From Spirodela intermedia (lineage: Eukaryota > Streptophyta > Magnoliopsida > Alismatales > Araceae): 64,000 nt of DNA. The stretch lies in the NCBI GenBank assembly GCA_902729315.2, contig LR746273.1:191001-255000 (forward strand). The letters are read 5' to 3'. The notes beneath the pieces are model-generated. The model ran no database searches, was not told where the DNA came from, and saw only the letters and a list, made by a program, of their open reading frames with translations. Shown in pieces: positions 1 to 10,645 of this stretch (position 1 is its first letter; each line of letters starts with the position of its first letter). A program made the translations under genes and the position numbers.

Positions 1-161
1 AGAACCCCCTCTGGCCGTTCGTCGTCCCCTTTGGCTAGTAATCATTGGAAGTCAGAAAGGAGGACGAGGGCTCTCCGGCACAGAGCGGAGAGGACTAGGT
101 TCTGGACGGTGATGGGAGACTAGGAAGCCGTGGAGATCGTAATATATAAGGATTGCACAGC

Positions 162-194
<33 letters not shown>

Positions 195-2312
195 GGTGGG
201 AGACATTCTTTCAGTTGAGTGGTGGTTGGCCCCAAGGAACGGGAAGAAGATGAGGAAGAGTGGGCGAGTTCACTGATAGTACGGCATGCACGAGAAGCAC
301 GATAATGATCCTCACGTCGAGTGCTCCCTCTTTTAGGACTTGATTCTCCCTCTTCACAGCCCCAAATGAGCCCCATGCACCTGAGTTCTGCTCGCAAGTT
401 CATAATTCACCTCAATTCATGAGACTAGCGCTAATGGAGAGGGAGGGAGAGAAAAAGAGAGATAGTTTCTGCATGTACCCTTCGCTACTCCAATGCTTTC
501 ATCAAGAGAGAACTGATGATGATTTCTTCGTCGGAAGCAATTTAACAGGAGCCACAGAGAAGCTTAGGCAAATAATTCTTCAAACAACATTGAAAAAAAA
601 AAGATCTAATTCCTGAGAGTTGAGGTCCCTCGTCATTCTCTGAATCTGGAGAGATGGTCTTACTTGCTTGGCCTCCTCACCTTGAGGCGGTACACGAGCC
701 CATCCATCTTCGCAAAATCACGGGGAGCTCCCCGTCCTGCATCGTCGGTCACTCGGGGAGATACGATGCGTTCTCGTAGGTGTGGCGGAAATCGGGAAGC
801 AAAAACTAGACGACGACCGGGAATACTTCGTTCTCCAGAAGATGCAAAGTTCTTTCAACGCCGCCCATCAGTTTGGCTGCATTCTTGAAGAACAACGTCA
901 CGCGCAGTAAGATTCTGGCTGGAATCATCTTCCAAGTCTTCTAATCAATGGAATCGGTTGTCTAAGCAGTCCTGCCAAGGGATCTACGTTTCATCCCCTC
1001 TTCCACCAGCACAAGGATGTGTATATATCTTCACATTCTGGTACTTCAAGAAAGTTTTCATTGACAGTCAAAATTTATGACTCATATTGATTATATGATG
1101 ACTTAGAACATACTTCTGATTACACAAGAAGCACATTCTTTGGGCGTGTTAGTTTTGTCTTTCAAGGCTTGTAGTGGATCTCATTAAGGTGATTCACCCC
1201 CTCGACCCAAACGTGGATCCGACCAACTGCCACTAGATTTATCCTCTTCCTTACCAGCACGTGACTTCTTATGGGGCATATGTCATGGAGGGAGTTTGGG
1301 TTGTTGATGAAATTTTTTTGTAGCTTGTATAAGAAATTTTAATTGTTGAGTTATGATCTTATCCCACTCCAAGAGAATGGCCACATTTCATTTGATATAA
1401 CGTAGATCCTAATGGATTTCATCAGTCACTTTCTCCAATTGTTCAACCTAGTCATCTAATTTTTGGGTGGCATGAGGTGAAACTAGCTTAGCTATGATAT
1501 CAATGTGATGTGATCCCAAACCATGAGGAAGAGCTCTCTAATTTTAATCAAAGTGAATGATGGTGAAATGATAAGGAAAAGAAAAGGGACTTTATTGATG
1601 ACATAAGGGGAAAGAATAAGGTAGAACTCAATTGGGGAATTCCTTCGACCCACCAGCCATTTCAAGATAGTCTACCTCTGAAGGTTCTTCTCGAGCACTT
1701 GCTATACTTTTTCCACACCCCTTCACCATACAGATCTAGACTAATTTCATAAGACATCCTAACTGCAAAATTTCTCAATAGGATGTCATTGATGATAAGA
1801 CAAGTCTATCTACACTTAATTAAGGACTTTCAAAATATGGTTGCCTATCAATTCTATACCATCGTTTCTCCATTTTTTTACTATCAATTGACCTCTTCCA
1901 ATGTATTGTCCATCGAGATTTCTAAGGATGGTAAAAATATCTCGAGATCATATCAAATTCACCATTAGAAAAATAACTCACCTAAGATAGCATGGAAGTA
2001 GGGAAGATAGGGAACATAAGGAAGATAGAAGAAGATGATGATGACTCCCACCACAACTCTTATTGAAGCCACAAAGAGAACTAACACAAGAAGCAGCTTC
2101 TTCACGACTAATGAGAACTCAAGGTGCTCATTTATCTTCAAGAACCTCTTGAGCTCAACCCATGGCACCTTCAGCATGAAGTTTGATATGTGAGTATCAA
2201 AAGGCAATTAATTCAAGAGAAAGTTCACCTTTGCATGCTTGACAAGAGATGAGGAATCAATATCAAGTTGTAAATGACGAGAGGAGTCTTTGAAGATACT
2301 TTCATCTTAGAG
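1..2312. other. Intergenic stretch, no supported gene
   Basis: No open frame here resembles a known protein. A (GA)n tract lies at 162-187. From about 1,300 onward the DNA is AT-rich. At 1491-1503 the minus strand reads TTGATATCATAGC, close to the tRNA-Met primer-binding site of plant LTR retrotransposons, so 1.3-2.2 kb may hold an old retroelement remnant on the minus strand. No LTR pair or polymerase motif could be found to back this. The GC-richer 640-900 looks exon-like in composition but gives no recognisable product. Confidence 0.4.
162..187. repeat. (GA)n microsatellite
   Basis: An uninterrupted GA dinucleotide run seen directly in the sequence, followed by a short impure GA/GGGA tail. 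Confidence 0.95.
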
Positions 2313-2385
2313 GCGCCTGTAGCTCAGTGGATAGAGCGTCTGTTTCCTAAGCTGAAGGTCGTAGGTTCGATCCCTACCTGGCGCG
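2313..2385 (+). tRNA. tRNA-Arg (anticodon CCT)
   Basis: The 73 nt fold as a cloverleaf. They comprise a 7-nt acceptor arm, TA at positions 8-9, a GCTC/GAGC D stem, an anticodon loop TTCCTAA giving CCT, a five-base variable loop and a GTAGG/CCTAC T stem with loop TTCGATC. A TTTTT run about 8 nt downstream fits RNA polymerase III termination. The sequence closely resembles the plant nuclear tRNA-Arg(CCT) I know. Two oddities are a U-U mismatch in the anticodon stem (29-41), where I recall an A, and a U-U pair in the acceptor stem (6-67). It reads AGG codons if functional. No CCA is encoded, as expected for a nuclear gene. Confidence 0.9.
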
Positions 2386-2691
2386 CTGCAGCCGTTTTTG
2401 CAGATGATCGCTAGTCCTTTTCCCGAGCAAAAGCAGGCGCCGCGAGATCGATCGTTCTCGTTCAGGACCAAATCCGACGACCGGGCATAGGAATGGCCTC
2501 CCTCAGTCGTCCCTCACCCCCACAACTTCTGACGCGATTCTGCTCAGCCGTACAATAGAATTATCAGATCGATAAAAATAAAAGTCAAACCAGTAACGGG
2601 CCACGCAGTTTGATTCCTGCCGAAGAAGATGATCAGTAGGAGCATATGATATGCTCAAAAGAATTTCCACGTCCCCTGTTCATTTGTCTCG

Positions 2692-5600
2692 TCAGTCTTC
2701 CACGCCGGCGCGGCCCTCGTCCTCCTGAATCGCGGCGCTCAGATCATCGAGCACGGAGTAGATGCCGACCGCATCGGGGTGGAACTTGTCCCCGGCGACG
2801 AAGGCGCAGGTCTCCTCCCCCACCGTAATCCAGCTCCTCCCCGCCGCCTTCCTCACTCCTCTCTCCTTCATGGCCCCTCTCAGCGCTCTCACCCCCTCCC
2901 AGTTTCCCCACCCTGCGCACAGCCCGGACAGCAACACGTAGGGAGAAGACACCCGAGGATCCACCTTCATCAGCTCCGCCGCCGCTCGTCCGCCCCTCGC
3001 GCCGTCCCCATGAACCCTGCAGGCAGAGAGAAGAGTGGCCCAGATGACGCCGTCGGGCTCGAAGGGCAGCCCCTTCCGAACCAGCGCCTCCGCTTCCTCG
3101 AGGTGCCCACCGCGGCCGAGAAGATCGACCAAGCAGGCGTAGTGGTCGGCCCTCGGAGTCAATCCGTATTTCCTCCCCATGGAGTCGAAGAGCCGGCGAC
3201 CTTCTGAGACGAGCCCGGCGTGGCTGCAGGCCGTGAGAACTCCGAGGAAGGTGACCTCGTCCGGGTCGACACCAAAGTCGCACATCTGCTGGAAGATGGC
3301 CAGCGCTTCCTCCGCGAGACCGTTCTTCGCAAGCCCCGCGATCATGGAGTTCCAGGAGATGGGGTCCCCCTTGTTCTTCTTCACCTCCTCGAACGCTCTA
3401 ACCGCCGAGCTGATGTCTCCGCACTTGGAGTACATGTCCACCAGTGCGCTGCCGGTGTACTCGTCGGAGACGAAGCCGGATCTCACCAGCAGACTGTGGA
3501 CCGCTCCTCCATCCCGCAGAGAAGCCAAGTCAGCGCAAGCCCCCAGGGCGCTCGCGAAGGCGGATTGGTCGGGCAGAACGCCGTGGTTGTGCATCTTCCA
3601 GAACAGGGAGATGGCATCCTCGTAATAGCCGTTCTGGGCGTGCCCGGAGATGATGGCCGTCCACACTATCAGGCCCCACTTGTCTTCTCCGGGCACCTCC
3701 GAGAACAGCCTAACGGCGTCCTCCGGGCGCCGGGATTTCAGGTAGGTCGTCAGGAGGGCCACCTCCACATAGACGTCGCCGTGTAGAGAACCAGACTTCA
3801 GCGCCTGGCTATGCAGCTGTCTTCCCATGCTCGACGCAGAAGAAGAGTCAGCACAGGCAGGCAGGACGCTCGCGAAGGTGAACGGCGAGGGCCTCAAGCC
3901 TTGTCTCAGCATCCGCCGGAAGGAGCACACGGCTTCATCCGCATTGTCATTCTGGACATAACCCGCTATAAGAGCGTTCGTGGAGACCTCGCTTCGTTCA
4001 TGAATCAGCGCGAAGGCCCTTCTCGCGGACTCCATCTCCCCAAACTTTCCATACATGTCGACTAGGGAGCTCCCGACGCAGGTGTTCGACTCGAGCCCAA
4101 GTCTCACGGCCAGGCAGTGGGCTTGCTTCCCCACCTCGAATGCTCCGGTGCTCGAGCACGCACTGATCACGGTGCCAAAGGAGACAGCGTCGGGCTCCAC
4201 GGCATCGCCTCTCAGGCCGCAAAACGTGCACAGAGCCTCCTGCTCGCATCCGCTGTGGACTTGCCCCACCATGAGCGCATTCCAAGAGACGACGTCGCGG
4301 TCAGGGATGAGCTCAAACTGCCGCATTGCGCTGCCCAGTTCACCGCACTTGCAGTACATGTCGACCACCGAGTTGCCCACGAATGCGTTCCTATCATAGC
4401 TTCTCTTGATCACGGCGCAATGGAGCTGCCGTCCCAGCCTCGGGCTCTCCAAGGAGGCAGAGGCGCCGAAGAGGCTTACGTAAGTGAACTCGTCGCACGG
4501 GAGGCCCCAACCCTTCATGCGAAGGAACAGTTCCACCGACGCTTGAGGCTGACCGTTCAGTGTGTAGCCTCCGAGCATGGCGTTCCACAGCACGAGATTC
4601 TTCTCGAGCATCGAATCGAACACCTTACGGGCGTCCTCTATCGCCCGGCACTTGGCGTAGAGGTTGATCAGAGAGCTCCCCACGTAGACATTTGAATCCA
4701 AGCCGAGCTTCGAAGATCCACAGTGGGCCTGCCTCCCGGCGTCAAGAGACATCAGATTCGCTGCGGCGCTCAGCACGCTGCCCAGCGTGGAGCGAGTGGG
4801 TCTGACCCCGGCGCCGTGCATCTCCCGGAAGAACTCGAGCGCCTCGGCTTCGTGACCGTTCTGGGCGTGCCCAGAAATCATGGCGTTCCAAGCTATGCAA
4901 TTCGGGGAAGCCATCGCCATGAATAGATTCCTTGCCTCCTGCAGTCGATCGAGACACACGCAAGCCGTGATGACTGTCACGGATGTGACCTCGTCCGGAA
5001 CACCACCACGCTCCCGCATTCTATCGAACATCTCGAGGGCTTCCCTGGGCCTGCCGGCCTGGACATAGCCACCGATCATGGCCGTCCATGAAATCGTGTC
5101 GGGGTCTTCGAATCTGTCGAACAGCCACCGAGCATCCTCGAGACGGCCGCATTTGGCGTACATGTTGACCAGCGATCCCTGGCAGAAGGCACTGCCGCCA
5201 AATCCAGTCTTGATGATGTCGCAGTGTATCCGCCTGCCGAAGTCGAGCTCCACCAGCCTCGCGCAGGAGGACAGGGCGATGGCGAGCCCGTGCTGGTCCG
5301 GCGAGGCGCCGGCGAGGCGCATGGCGTCAAACTCGCGGATGACCTCCCCGGGAGAGCCATGCTTCGTGTGCGCAGACAACAGCGCACTCCACGAGGCTCC
5401 ATCGCGCTCCGCCAGGCCGTGGAAGACCCTCCGTGCGTGCACCAGGTCGCCGGACTTGCAGTAGAGGTCCATGAGCGCACTCGCGAGTCTACCCGCCAGG
5501 CGAAGTCCCAGCCTCGCAATGCGGGCATGGAGAACCCTGCAGTACGCCGCCGCCTGCGTGCTCTCGGGCGTTTGATCGAGCAGGCGGAGGGGATCGCCCG

Positions 5601-5790
5601 CACGCCGGCACTGCCACTTGGACCAGGAGACGAGAAGGTCGGCGTAGGCCTCTGGGACGGCGGGTACTGCGGCCGGCATAGGGTTGGCATCTGTGGGCAG
5701 AACGGACGGGAGGATCCGGCGGCAGGAGGAGAGGGAGGGGAATGAGCCGGGCGAGCTTGTCGACAGACGACGGGACTCCGACGTAGTCAT
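2692..5790 (-). CDS. PLS-class pentatricopeptide repeat protein, At3g09040-like
   Basis: A single intronless frame of 1,032 residues, made almost entirely of tandem pentatricopeptide repeats. Diagnostic pieces recur throughout: LVDMYSKCG, ISWNSMIAG, VISACS and NALISGH types, alternating as P, L and S motifs. The C-terminus carries E and E+ motifs (GRSWITVGEETCAFV, then a KFHPDAVGIY stretch) and stops without a DYW deaminase domain. Length and order match Arabidopsis At3g09040, a predicted mitochondrial protein of about the same size. E/E+ PPR proteins bind organellar transcripts one base per repeat and often act in C-to-U editing with a deaminase supplied in trans. The N-terminus is Ser/Arg/Pro-rich and could be an organellar transit peptide. 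The first ATG at 5790 was chosen because no earlier in-frame Met exists. The target RNA cannot be read from this sequence by eye. Confidence 0.93.
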   Translation of the reverse strand: MTTSESRRLSTSSPGSFPSLSSCRRILPSVLPTDANPMPAAVPAVPEAYADLLVSWSKWQCRRAGDPLRLLDQTPESTQAAAYCRVLHARIARLGLRLAGRLASALMDLYCKSGDLVHARRVFHGLAERDGASWSALLSAHTKHGSPGEVIREFDAMRLAGASPDQHGLAIALSSCARLVELDFGRRIHCDIIKTGFGGSAFCQGSLVNMYAKCGRLEDARWLFDRFEDPDTISWTAMIGGYVQAGRPREALEMFDRMRERGGVPDEVTSVTVITACVCLDRLQEARNLFMAMASPNCIAWNAMISGHAQNGHEAEALEFFREMHGAGVRPTRSTLGSVLSAAANLMSLDAGRQAHCGSSKLGLDSNVYVGSSLINLYAKCRAIEDARKVFDSMLEKNLVLWNAMLGGYTLNGQPQASVELFLRMKGWGLPCDEFTYVSLFGASASLESPRLGRQLHCAVIKRSYDRNAFVGNSVVDMYCKCGELGSAMRQFELIPDRDVVSWNALMVGQVHSGCEQEALCTFCGLRGDAVEPDAVSFGTVISACSSTGAFEVGKQAHCLAVRLGLESNTCVGSSLVDMYGKFGEMESARRAFALIHERSEVSTNALIAGYVQNDNADEAVCSFRRMLRQGLRPSPFTFASVLPACADSSSASSMGRQLHSQALKSGSLHGDVYVEVALLTTYLKSRRPEDAVRLFSEVPGEDKWGLIVWTAIISGHAQNGYYEDAISLFWKMHNHGVLPDQSAFASALGACADLASLRDGGAVHSLLVRSGFVSDEYTGSALVDMYSKCGDISSAVRAFEEVKKNKGDPISWNSMIAGLAKNGLAEEALAIFQQMCDFGVDPDEVTFLGVLTACSHAGLVSEGRRLFDSMGRKYGLTPRADHYACLVDLLGRGGHLEEAEALVRKGLPFEPDGVIWATLLSACRVHGDGARGGRAAAELMKVDPRVSSPYVLLSGLCAGWGNWEGVRALRGAMKERGVRKAAGRSWITVGEETCAFVAGDKFHPDAVGIYSVLDDLSAAIQEDEGRAGVED

Positions 5791-6196
5791 CTGACATTAT
5801 CAACCCCGGAAGAACCATCCCCCACCCCTCCCCGTTCATGTAGAAGCAGACACCATCGGCTCTGGGGAAGGAGGGCTCGAGGTGGGCTCGATCATACCAA
5901 AGGGTGGTTGATTTCAGTGTTGATACAGGAGGATGGAGGGGCTGAGCCCATCGACCAACCCGCTTCAGGGTTGACTTACATGGACGAGGTCAACATCAGA
6001 CGAGTAGAGAAATCTACATGGCTCGAAAGACACCGCCCGTAAGATAACTCGGAGCGGACTAATTGACTGAGTTCGTCGAGTTCATGTTACAGGAGACGTG
6101 AGAGAGAGAGGGAGGAAGGAAGATGACAGACATTTGATCGAGGAACTAACACGGCGAGACCCTCCGGACGAAGCAGAACGGCGGCGTCTTCGTCGG
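5791..6196. other. Spacer between PPR gene 5' end and NOP10 3' end
   Basis: About 400 nt holding the PPR promoter and 5' leader (minus) and the NOP10 3' UTR (minus). I see no further coding region. Confidence 0.6.
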
Positions 6197-7794
6197 TCAG
6201 TACTTTGGCGGCGGCTTCTGGGTGGGGAGCAGCCCGAAGCGCTTCTTCAGCAAGACTCTCTGCCTGGAATATTTGTCGTCTGGAGAGAAGCGAGCTGCGT
6301 ATCCAACCAAACAAGACGTTTAGCAGCATGATCAAACGCACAGAATCGGGATAAATGGAGGAAATTGCTGGTACAATGAGAAGCTGCTGCGTTACAGTAG
6401 GACGAACCTAGATGTTTCTACGTTCACATATTGTACAACATCCACGATTTCCTGGTCTCTAACAAATTTTGCAACAGAGTTCCATGTTCTGCGTATCATC
6501 CATAGGATTGAGAAGAGAAATCAAGCATACTTGATCTAGGGACAGTGAAAAATCCAATTTTTTGGGAACCATAAGAACGAAACAACATTCCAGTCATTAT
6601 CCTTTAATGAACCAGATAATGAACACCTACTTGAAGAACAAGCTATTATTTTCGTTTTTTCTGTGTTCAAAAACTGGTCACTGAACTCGATATTTTCTTG
6701 GCTCACCAGATGAGACGGGATGATGAGCTATGATGCAAAACCTAAGAGAATCCATAACACTCGAATGACTCAGGTGTTTAAATAAATGAGATCACACCAG
6801 CCAATAGCTTATTACAGAGAAAAATGACAAGACGAGAAGAGATAAAAAAAAAATAATCAACCTTCCCATTGGAATACATAATGTAAATCAAGACAGGGAG
6901 AACTCAAAAAAGGAAACAAATCATTCTTGAACATCTGCTTTACCTGGATGAGCTGATTGCGTCGCTAATCCAACTGGTGACTCTTTCTGTTACAAAGTGG
7001 GAGCGCAGCATCAGTAACATGACTAATATAAAAGGATAGGAGGGGACAAAATTGCACCGTTGAAAAGCTCCTCATTGATCAAGAAGCTAATATCATCATC
7101 ATCATCCAACCACATTTCAATTTTATTTCTACCAAGGAATAATCAGAAGTCCGAATATAATGGCCTCCATTCAAGCGTATATTTCATTACCAACTTCATA
7201 GTAGCATCACGGAACATCGGTATCATAGTTACATTAAATAACGGTACCCAAGGCAGCAATCAATCAGCCGATGAACAGATACTAGTTTAGTTTCAGACGA
7301 TTAGACCAAGCAGTGAGATCCATCTATTGAACACAATCACCGTAAGAACACAAATGAAGTAAATGCTTTTACTATGTTTAAGATAGTAAAATTTGAAAAA
7401 TCGGAGCATAAAAAGTTATGAATACCAGGTAAGAATTGGCCCGCTAAAATGAAAATCAGTTTCGGTGAACTATGTAGCCATCAGATCGCAACAGAACGAG
7501 TCGATAAATGTCGATAAATGTAGCCATGTTAATAGGGAAAAATATTTCGCTCTCGTCTTAGAGGCGTGTGAAAGTAGGCATTGAAATGTTTTGCAGAGAG
7601 ACCCACCAGAACGAGTACAAATTGGACAATGCAAATATCAAAAATTCGCATGCCACGATCTCAAAAAAGTTAAATTAAAAAAAAATCTATCAACAACAGG
7701 GGACCAATTGAGGTAAGAATAAATAAATACGGGACTACACCTTGGTCGTGTAGACCTTGTCCCCATTTTCGTTTATGTAGAACTGGAGGTACAT
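6197..7794 (-). CDS. NOP10: H/ACA ribonucleoprotein subunit NOP10
   Basis: Three exons on the minus strand: 7741-7794, 6944-6986 and 6197-6294. The joined frame is 195 nt and encodes 64 residues, the usual size of NOP10. The protein starts [18 protein letters not shown], continues through [20 protein letters not shown] and ends with [11 protein letters not shown], all strongly conserved in eukaryotes. NOP10 is one of the four core proteins of H/ACA snoRNPs, with dyskerin/CBF5, GAR1 and NHP2. These guide rRNA pseudouridylation in the nucleolus. Introns have clean GT-AG borders, and the phases join (0, then 1). A further 5'-UTR intron is suggested by a TTCATAG acceptor just upstream of the leader. 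Two telo-boxes lie 190-290 nt upstream of the ATG. Confidence 0.95.
6987..7740 (-). other. NOP10 intron 1
   Basis: An AT-rich 754-nt intron between GT at 7740-7739 and AG at 6988-6987. It contains no recognisable gene; the small open frames in it have no known relatives. Confidence 0.8.
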
Positions 7795-7982
7795 GGTCGG
7801 TTTGATGTCCGCTTCTATGAATCAACACAAATAAACAATCAGCGCGAGTATGAAGAACAGAAGCAGGGAACAGAAACAACACAACAGGAGAAACAACAAG
7901 CCCGATCCGATCCTTCGGAGGAGGCCGTCATTCCACAGACTATCCGAACAGAAGCAAGCTGCCGGATATGCCAGAACGAACA

Positions 7983-8080
7983 AAACCCTAGCGTTGGAAG
8001 AGGAGAAGAAGGACAGAACCAAAAAGTTGAGGGAGAACAAGAGATTACCGCCCCAACTTTGGCGCCCTCACAAAACCCTA
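7983..8080 (-). promoter_or_regulatory. Two telo-boxes upstream of NOP10
   Basis: AAACCCTA occurs at 7983-7990 and again at 8073-8080, 90 nt apart. In plants this telo-box is typical of promoters and first exons of ribosome-biogenesis and ribosomal-protein genes, which fits NOP10. The motifs are seen directly; their function here is inferred from the family. Confidence 0.6.
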
Positions 8081-8295
8081 GCCAAAACCCCTCCCGGGCT
8101 TCGCGGGTAGGAGGGGGATATATACGAAGTTCGTGATCAAGTAATTTACATTTATACCCTCGCCGAGTTCGGCGGTTACTGCGCGTCGGGGTGACGATCT
8201 GGTGGCACTCACTCGTCCGAGTTCGGCTCGGCCTGGACTTGCACGCCACACAAAGCGACCGGAGCGAGATCGAGGATTTCGACATCATCTGCATG

Positions 8296-8375
8296 GTCAT
8301 ATGACAGTGATATTGTAGGTTCGATCCCTGCTAAGCATGCAACCCCTACGGCACAGTAGAATCCCAACCGGTCGG
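8296..8375 (+). pseudogene. Degenerate fragment of mitochondrial trnI(CAT) 3' half
   Basis: This 80-nt stretch matches, with gaps, the region from the anticodon arm through the T arm of the mitochondrial-type trnI at 61169-61242, plus about 40 nt of its downstream flank. Shared landmarks are CAT, GTGATATTGTAGGTTCGA, a CTAAGC acceptor remnant and ACCCCTAC. The 5' half of the tRNA is missing, so it cannot fold. It is more diverged than the copy at 61 kb and is presumably an older mitochondrial insertion fragment. Confidence 0.6.
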
Positions 8376-8399
8376 TGCAGGGTAGATAGGAGGTGGTGA

Positions 8400-8640
8400 C
8401 ACACAACAATCAACCTTGAAGGATGCGGCAGCAATGGTGGATAGATGGGTAAGTGGCTGGGGGATGGTGAGGGTGGTGGATGATGACCGTAGGTGGCGAC
8501 AGACGGCCGCAGCGATTGGTGACTGAAAGGCAATAGACGATGGTGAGCAGATGATGGAAGGTGAATGACAACGGTTGACAAATAGCGGATGGTGGACAGC
8601 GGTGGCAGAGAAGATAGCTGACTATCACGGTCTTTTTTTC
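8400..8640 (-). mobile_element. GC-rich retroelement module, minus-strand copy
   Basis: Read on the minus strand this segment resembles the plus-strand GC-rich block at 15845-16350. Both carry CCAC/CATC/CCGTC-rich text in the same order, including CCCCCAGCCAC followed by TTACCCATC and matching gcggcc blocks. It adjoins the minus-strand gag remnant at 8640-8990. It is probably LTR or untranslated-region sequence of the same transposon family. Confidence 0.4.
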
Positions 8641-8990
8641 ACAAAGCGATGAAAAGGTAAACCCTTAATGAAGATATGATCTTCATTTCCTCTTAGGTTA
8701 AGCTAAAATACATTTCCCGAGTCCTAAACTTACATCAACTAAGTGGTCCTTTTCGTGATTCAATAGAATATCTTCTCAGATCAGATAACCCACACAATAT
8801 TTACTCTCCTAAGATTCTCAACAAGACCACAATCTTGACATTATGTTCCTCCTCTTCTAGTTTATCACTAATATTAGTCATATTTTTTTATATTATTTGG
8901 TTCACCTAAGGTTACAACTAAGACATTGAAAAACACAATGTCTAAATCCATGAAACTAATAATAACACATATCTCTAGATGTACTACCCT
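8640..8990 (-). mobile_element. gag remnant of an LTR retrotransposon, inverted copy
   Basis: The reverse complement aligns along its length with 9806-10170. Shared text includes ACATCTAGAGATATGTGTT, GTTATAT/TTAGATGATGTAAGTTTAGGA and the zinc-knuckle region. The knuckle on this strand keeps the last His and Cys but has lost one cysteine codon and carries a stop. It is clearly non-functional. Confidence 0.6.
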
Positions 8991-9348
8991 AAGATAATTC
9001 ACTAATTACTATCTTTTTTTTATTCATATTGATTCCCAAGTGGTCTATCTTAAGACTGTGAAGAATTAAAGCTTTCCACTCCATGACCATTTTACATATT
9101 TGATCTCCTAGTGGTGTACCATAGAGGTCGTTGAGTCACATGTTGGGATGTGGATGTACATTTTATGAATTGAGATTTGTGAACACTCTCTACGTCCCAA
9201 GCTAATTGATAGACTTGCTTTAATGTAATGACTTGACAAATAAAAAGGTATCTCTCAAATATCAGTCCTTTATTCGATTCTAAACTTAGAAAGAGTTCTT
9301 GATGTATCTTTGTAAACCTTATTTTTCATGAAAACTTCATCAAAATTG

Positions 9349-10200
9349 GTATTAGAGCTTAGATTTTTAATTAGGGCACACACTTCATTTAAAATAAAAA
9401 TTCATCATCATTTTTTTTTCTTTTTGTTTCATCATCATTTTGAATAATGTGTCAATATTTGTCAATAAAAAAAATTTGTTCTATAAGTTTCATTTGAGCA
9501 AATATGATCTTCCATTCTATTGATATTTTATACTAATGAAATAATTCATATCAAACTCCTAATCAAGATAAACTTAAAGATCTAAGGACCCATCAAAGTA
9601 AGCTACCTCACCTTTAACATTTCTGTATGCAAGAAGCCCATGGATTAAATGACTCAAGTGGTGCCATATCATTCTATCATATTCTTGAGATACTTCATTT
9701 TGAACTCTTTGGATCTGATGGTTGGTTGGCTAGGTGTTTGGTAATGATTCTGAGTACCCTCAATTTAATTGATTCCTCATCGTTGAGTAATCATGATCAA
9801 ATCTAGTAGTCATATTAGGATAATACATCTAGAGATATGTGTTAAAAGTGTCATGAACCTAGACATCATGTTTATCAATGTTTTAACCTTAACCTTCACG
9901 TAGAAGAACCTAAGATGAACCTAATCATAGAAAAAAATATATGATTAATACTAGTGACTAGTAAATAGAAGAAGAGGTGACTAACTATGATCTTATTGGA
10001 GAATCTCAAGAGTGTGAATATTTCATGAGTTATATTTTACAAGCACTAATTATATCAAATCACAAAAATGACCACTTAGATGATGTAAGTTTAGGAATTA
10101 AGAAATTTATTTTAGCCCAACCCAAGAGAAAAGGAAGATCATTTGATAATTTACCTTTCATGCCTACGTGAAGTAAAGGTTGTGATAGTCACCTATGTTT
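9349..10200 (+). mobile_element. LTR retrotransposon remnant with primer-binding site and gag zinc knuckle
   Basis: TTGGTATTAGAGC at about 9350 resembles the tRNA-iMet primer-binding site (TTGGTATCAGAGC) that follows a 5' LTR. About 490 nt further on, 9840-9881 encodes a CX2CX4HX4C zinc knuckle of retroviral Gag type, broken by a TAA codon inside the first spacing. The following text has gypsy-like spacing and many stops. The frame from 9977 to 10171 is the longest open piece left. Gag before the knuckle looks shorter than usual, so a deletion is likely. Confidence 0.55.
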
Positions 10201-10218
10201 ATTCAGCCATGAAAGATC

Positions 10219-10645
10219 ATGAGGATCATTATTTGCTGCCGCTATCCATCATCCATCATCTATCAATGTTACCAAGGTCCTTTCACAAGAACCACCTCTA
10301 GAAACAACACTGTGGTGCATGTTGGCACAATGTTCACACATAGTACTTACATTGCGGCGGCAGCACAGAACATGCATGCATTGGCACATCACCCACATGC
10401 AGCAGTGGACAGCGAATGGCAGCACAACACGTATACTCGCAAGTGTAGCACTTATGCCCGGTGGCATGACACCAGTGCTTGGTGACACAAAATGCTTGTG
10501 TGTCGGCCCAACAATGATCCATGCAGGAACGTTGCATGCACCAAAAGGCACAACGACATTGTGCACGATTCTAACATGGAAACCCAAAGCCACAAGAGTA
10601 GATGATGATGTCATGAGCATGACATCATCTGAAGGGGGGAGCAGA
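10219..10645 (+). mobile_element. 3' internal end of an upstream retroelement copy
   Basis: This region, rich in GGCACAAC/CACATG phrases, is repeated at 15307-15620. Both copies end with ATGAGCATGACATCATCT (or its one-base variant ACGAGC) and a purine tract (GAAGGGGGGA or AAAGGGGGA) directly before an LTR. It is therefore the polypurine-tract side of a gypsy element, placed upstream of the 5' LTR of the next element. Confidence 0.55.

Noticed and set aside
2744..5745. Many long open frames antisense or in other frames over PPR gene 1
   Set aside because: They arise from the high GC3 content of the PPR gene. None shows a domain, and all overlap the well-supported minus-strand protein.
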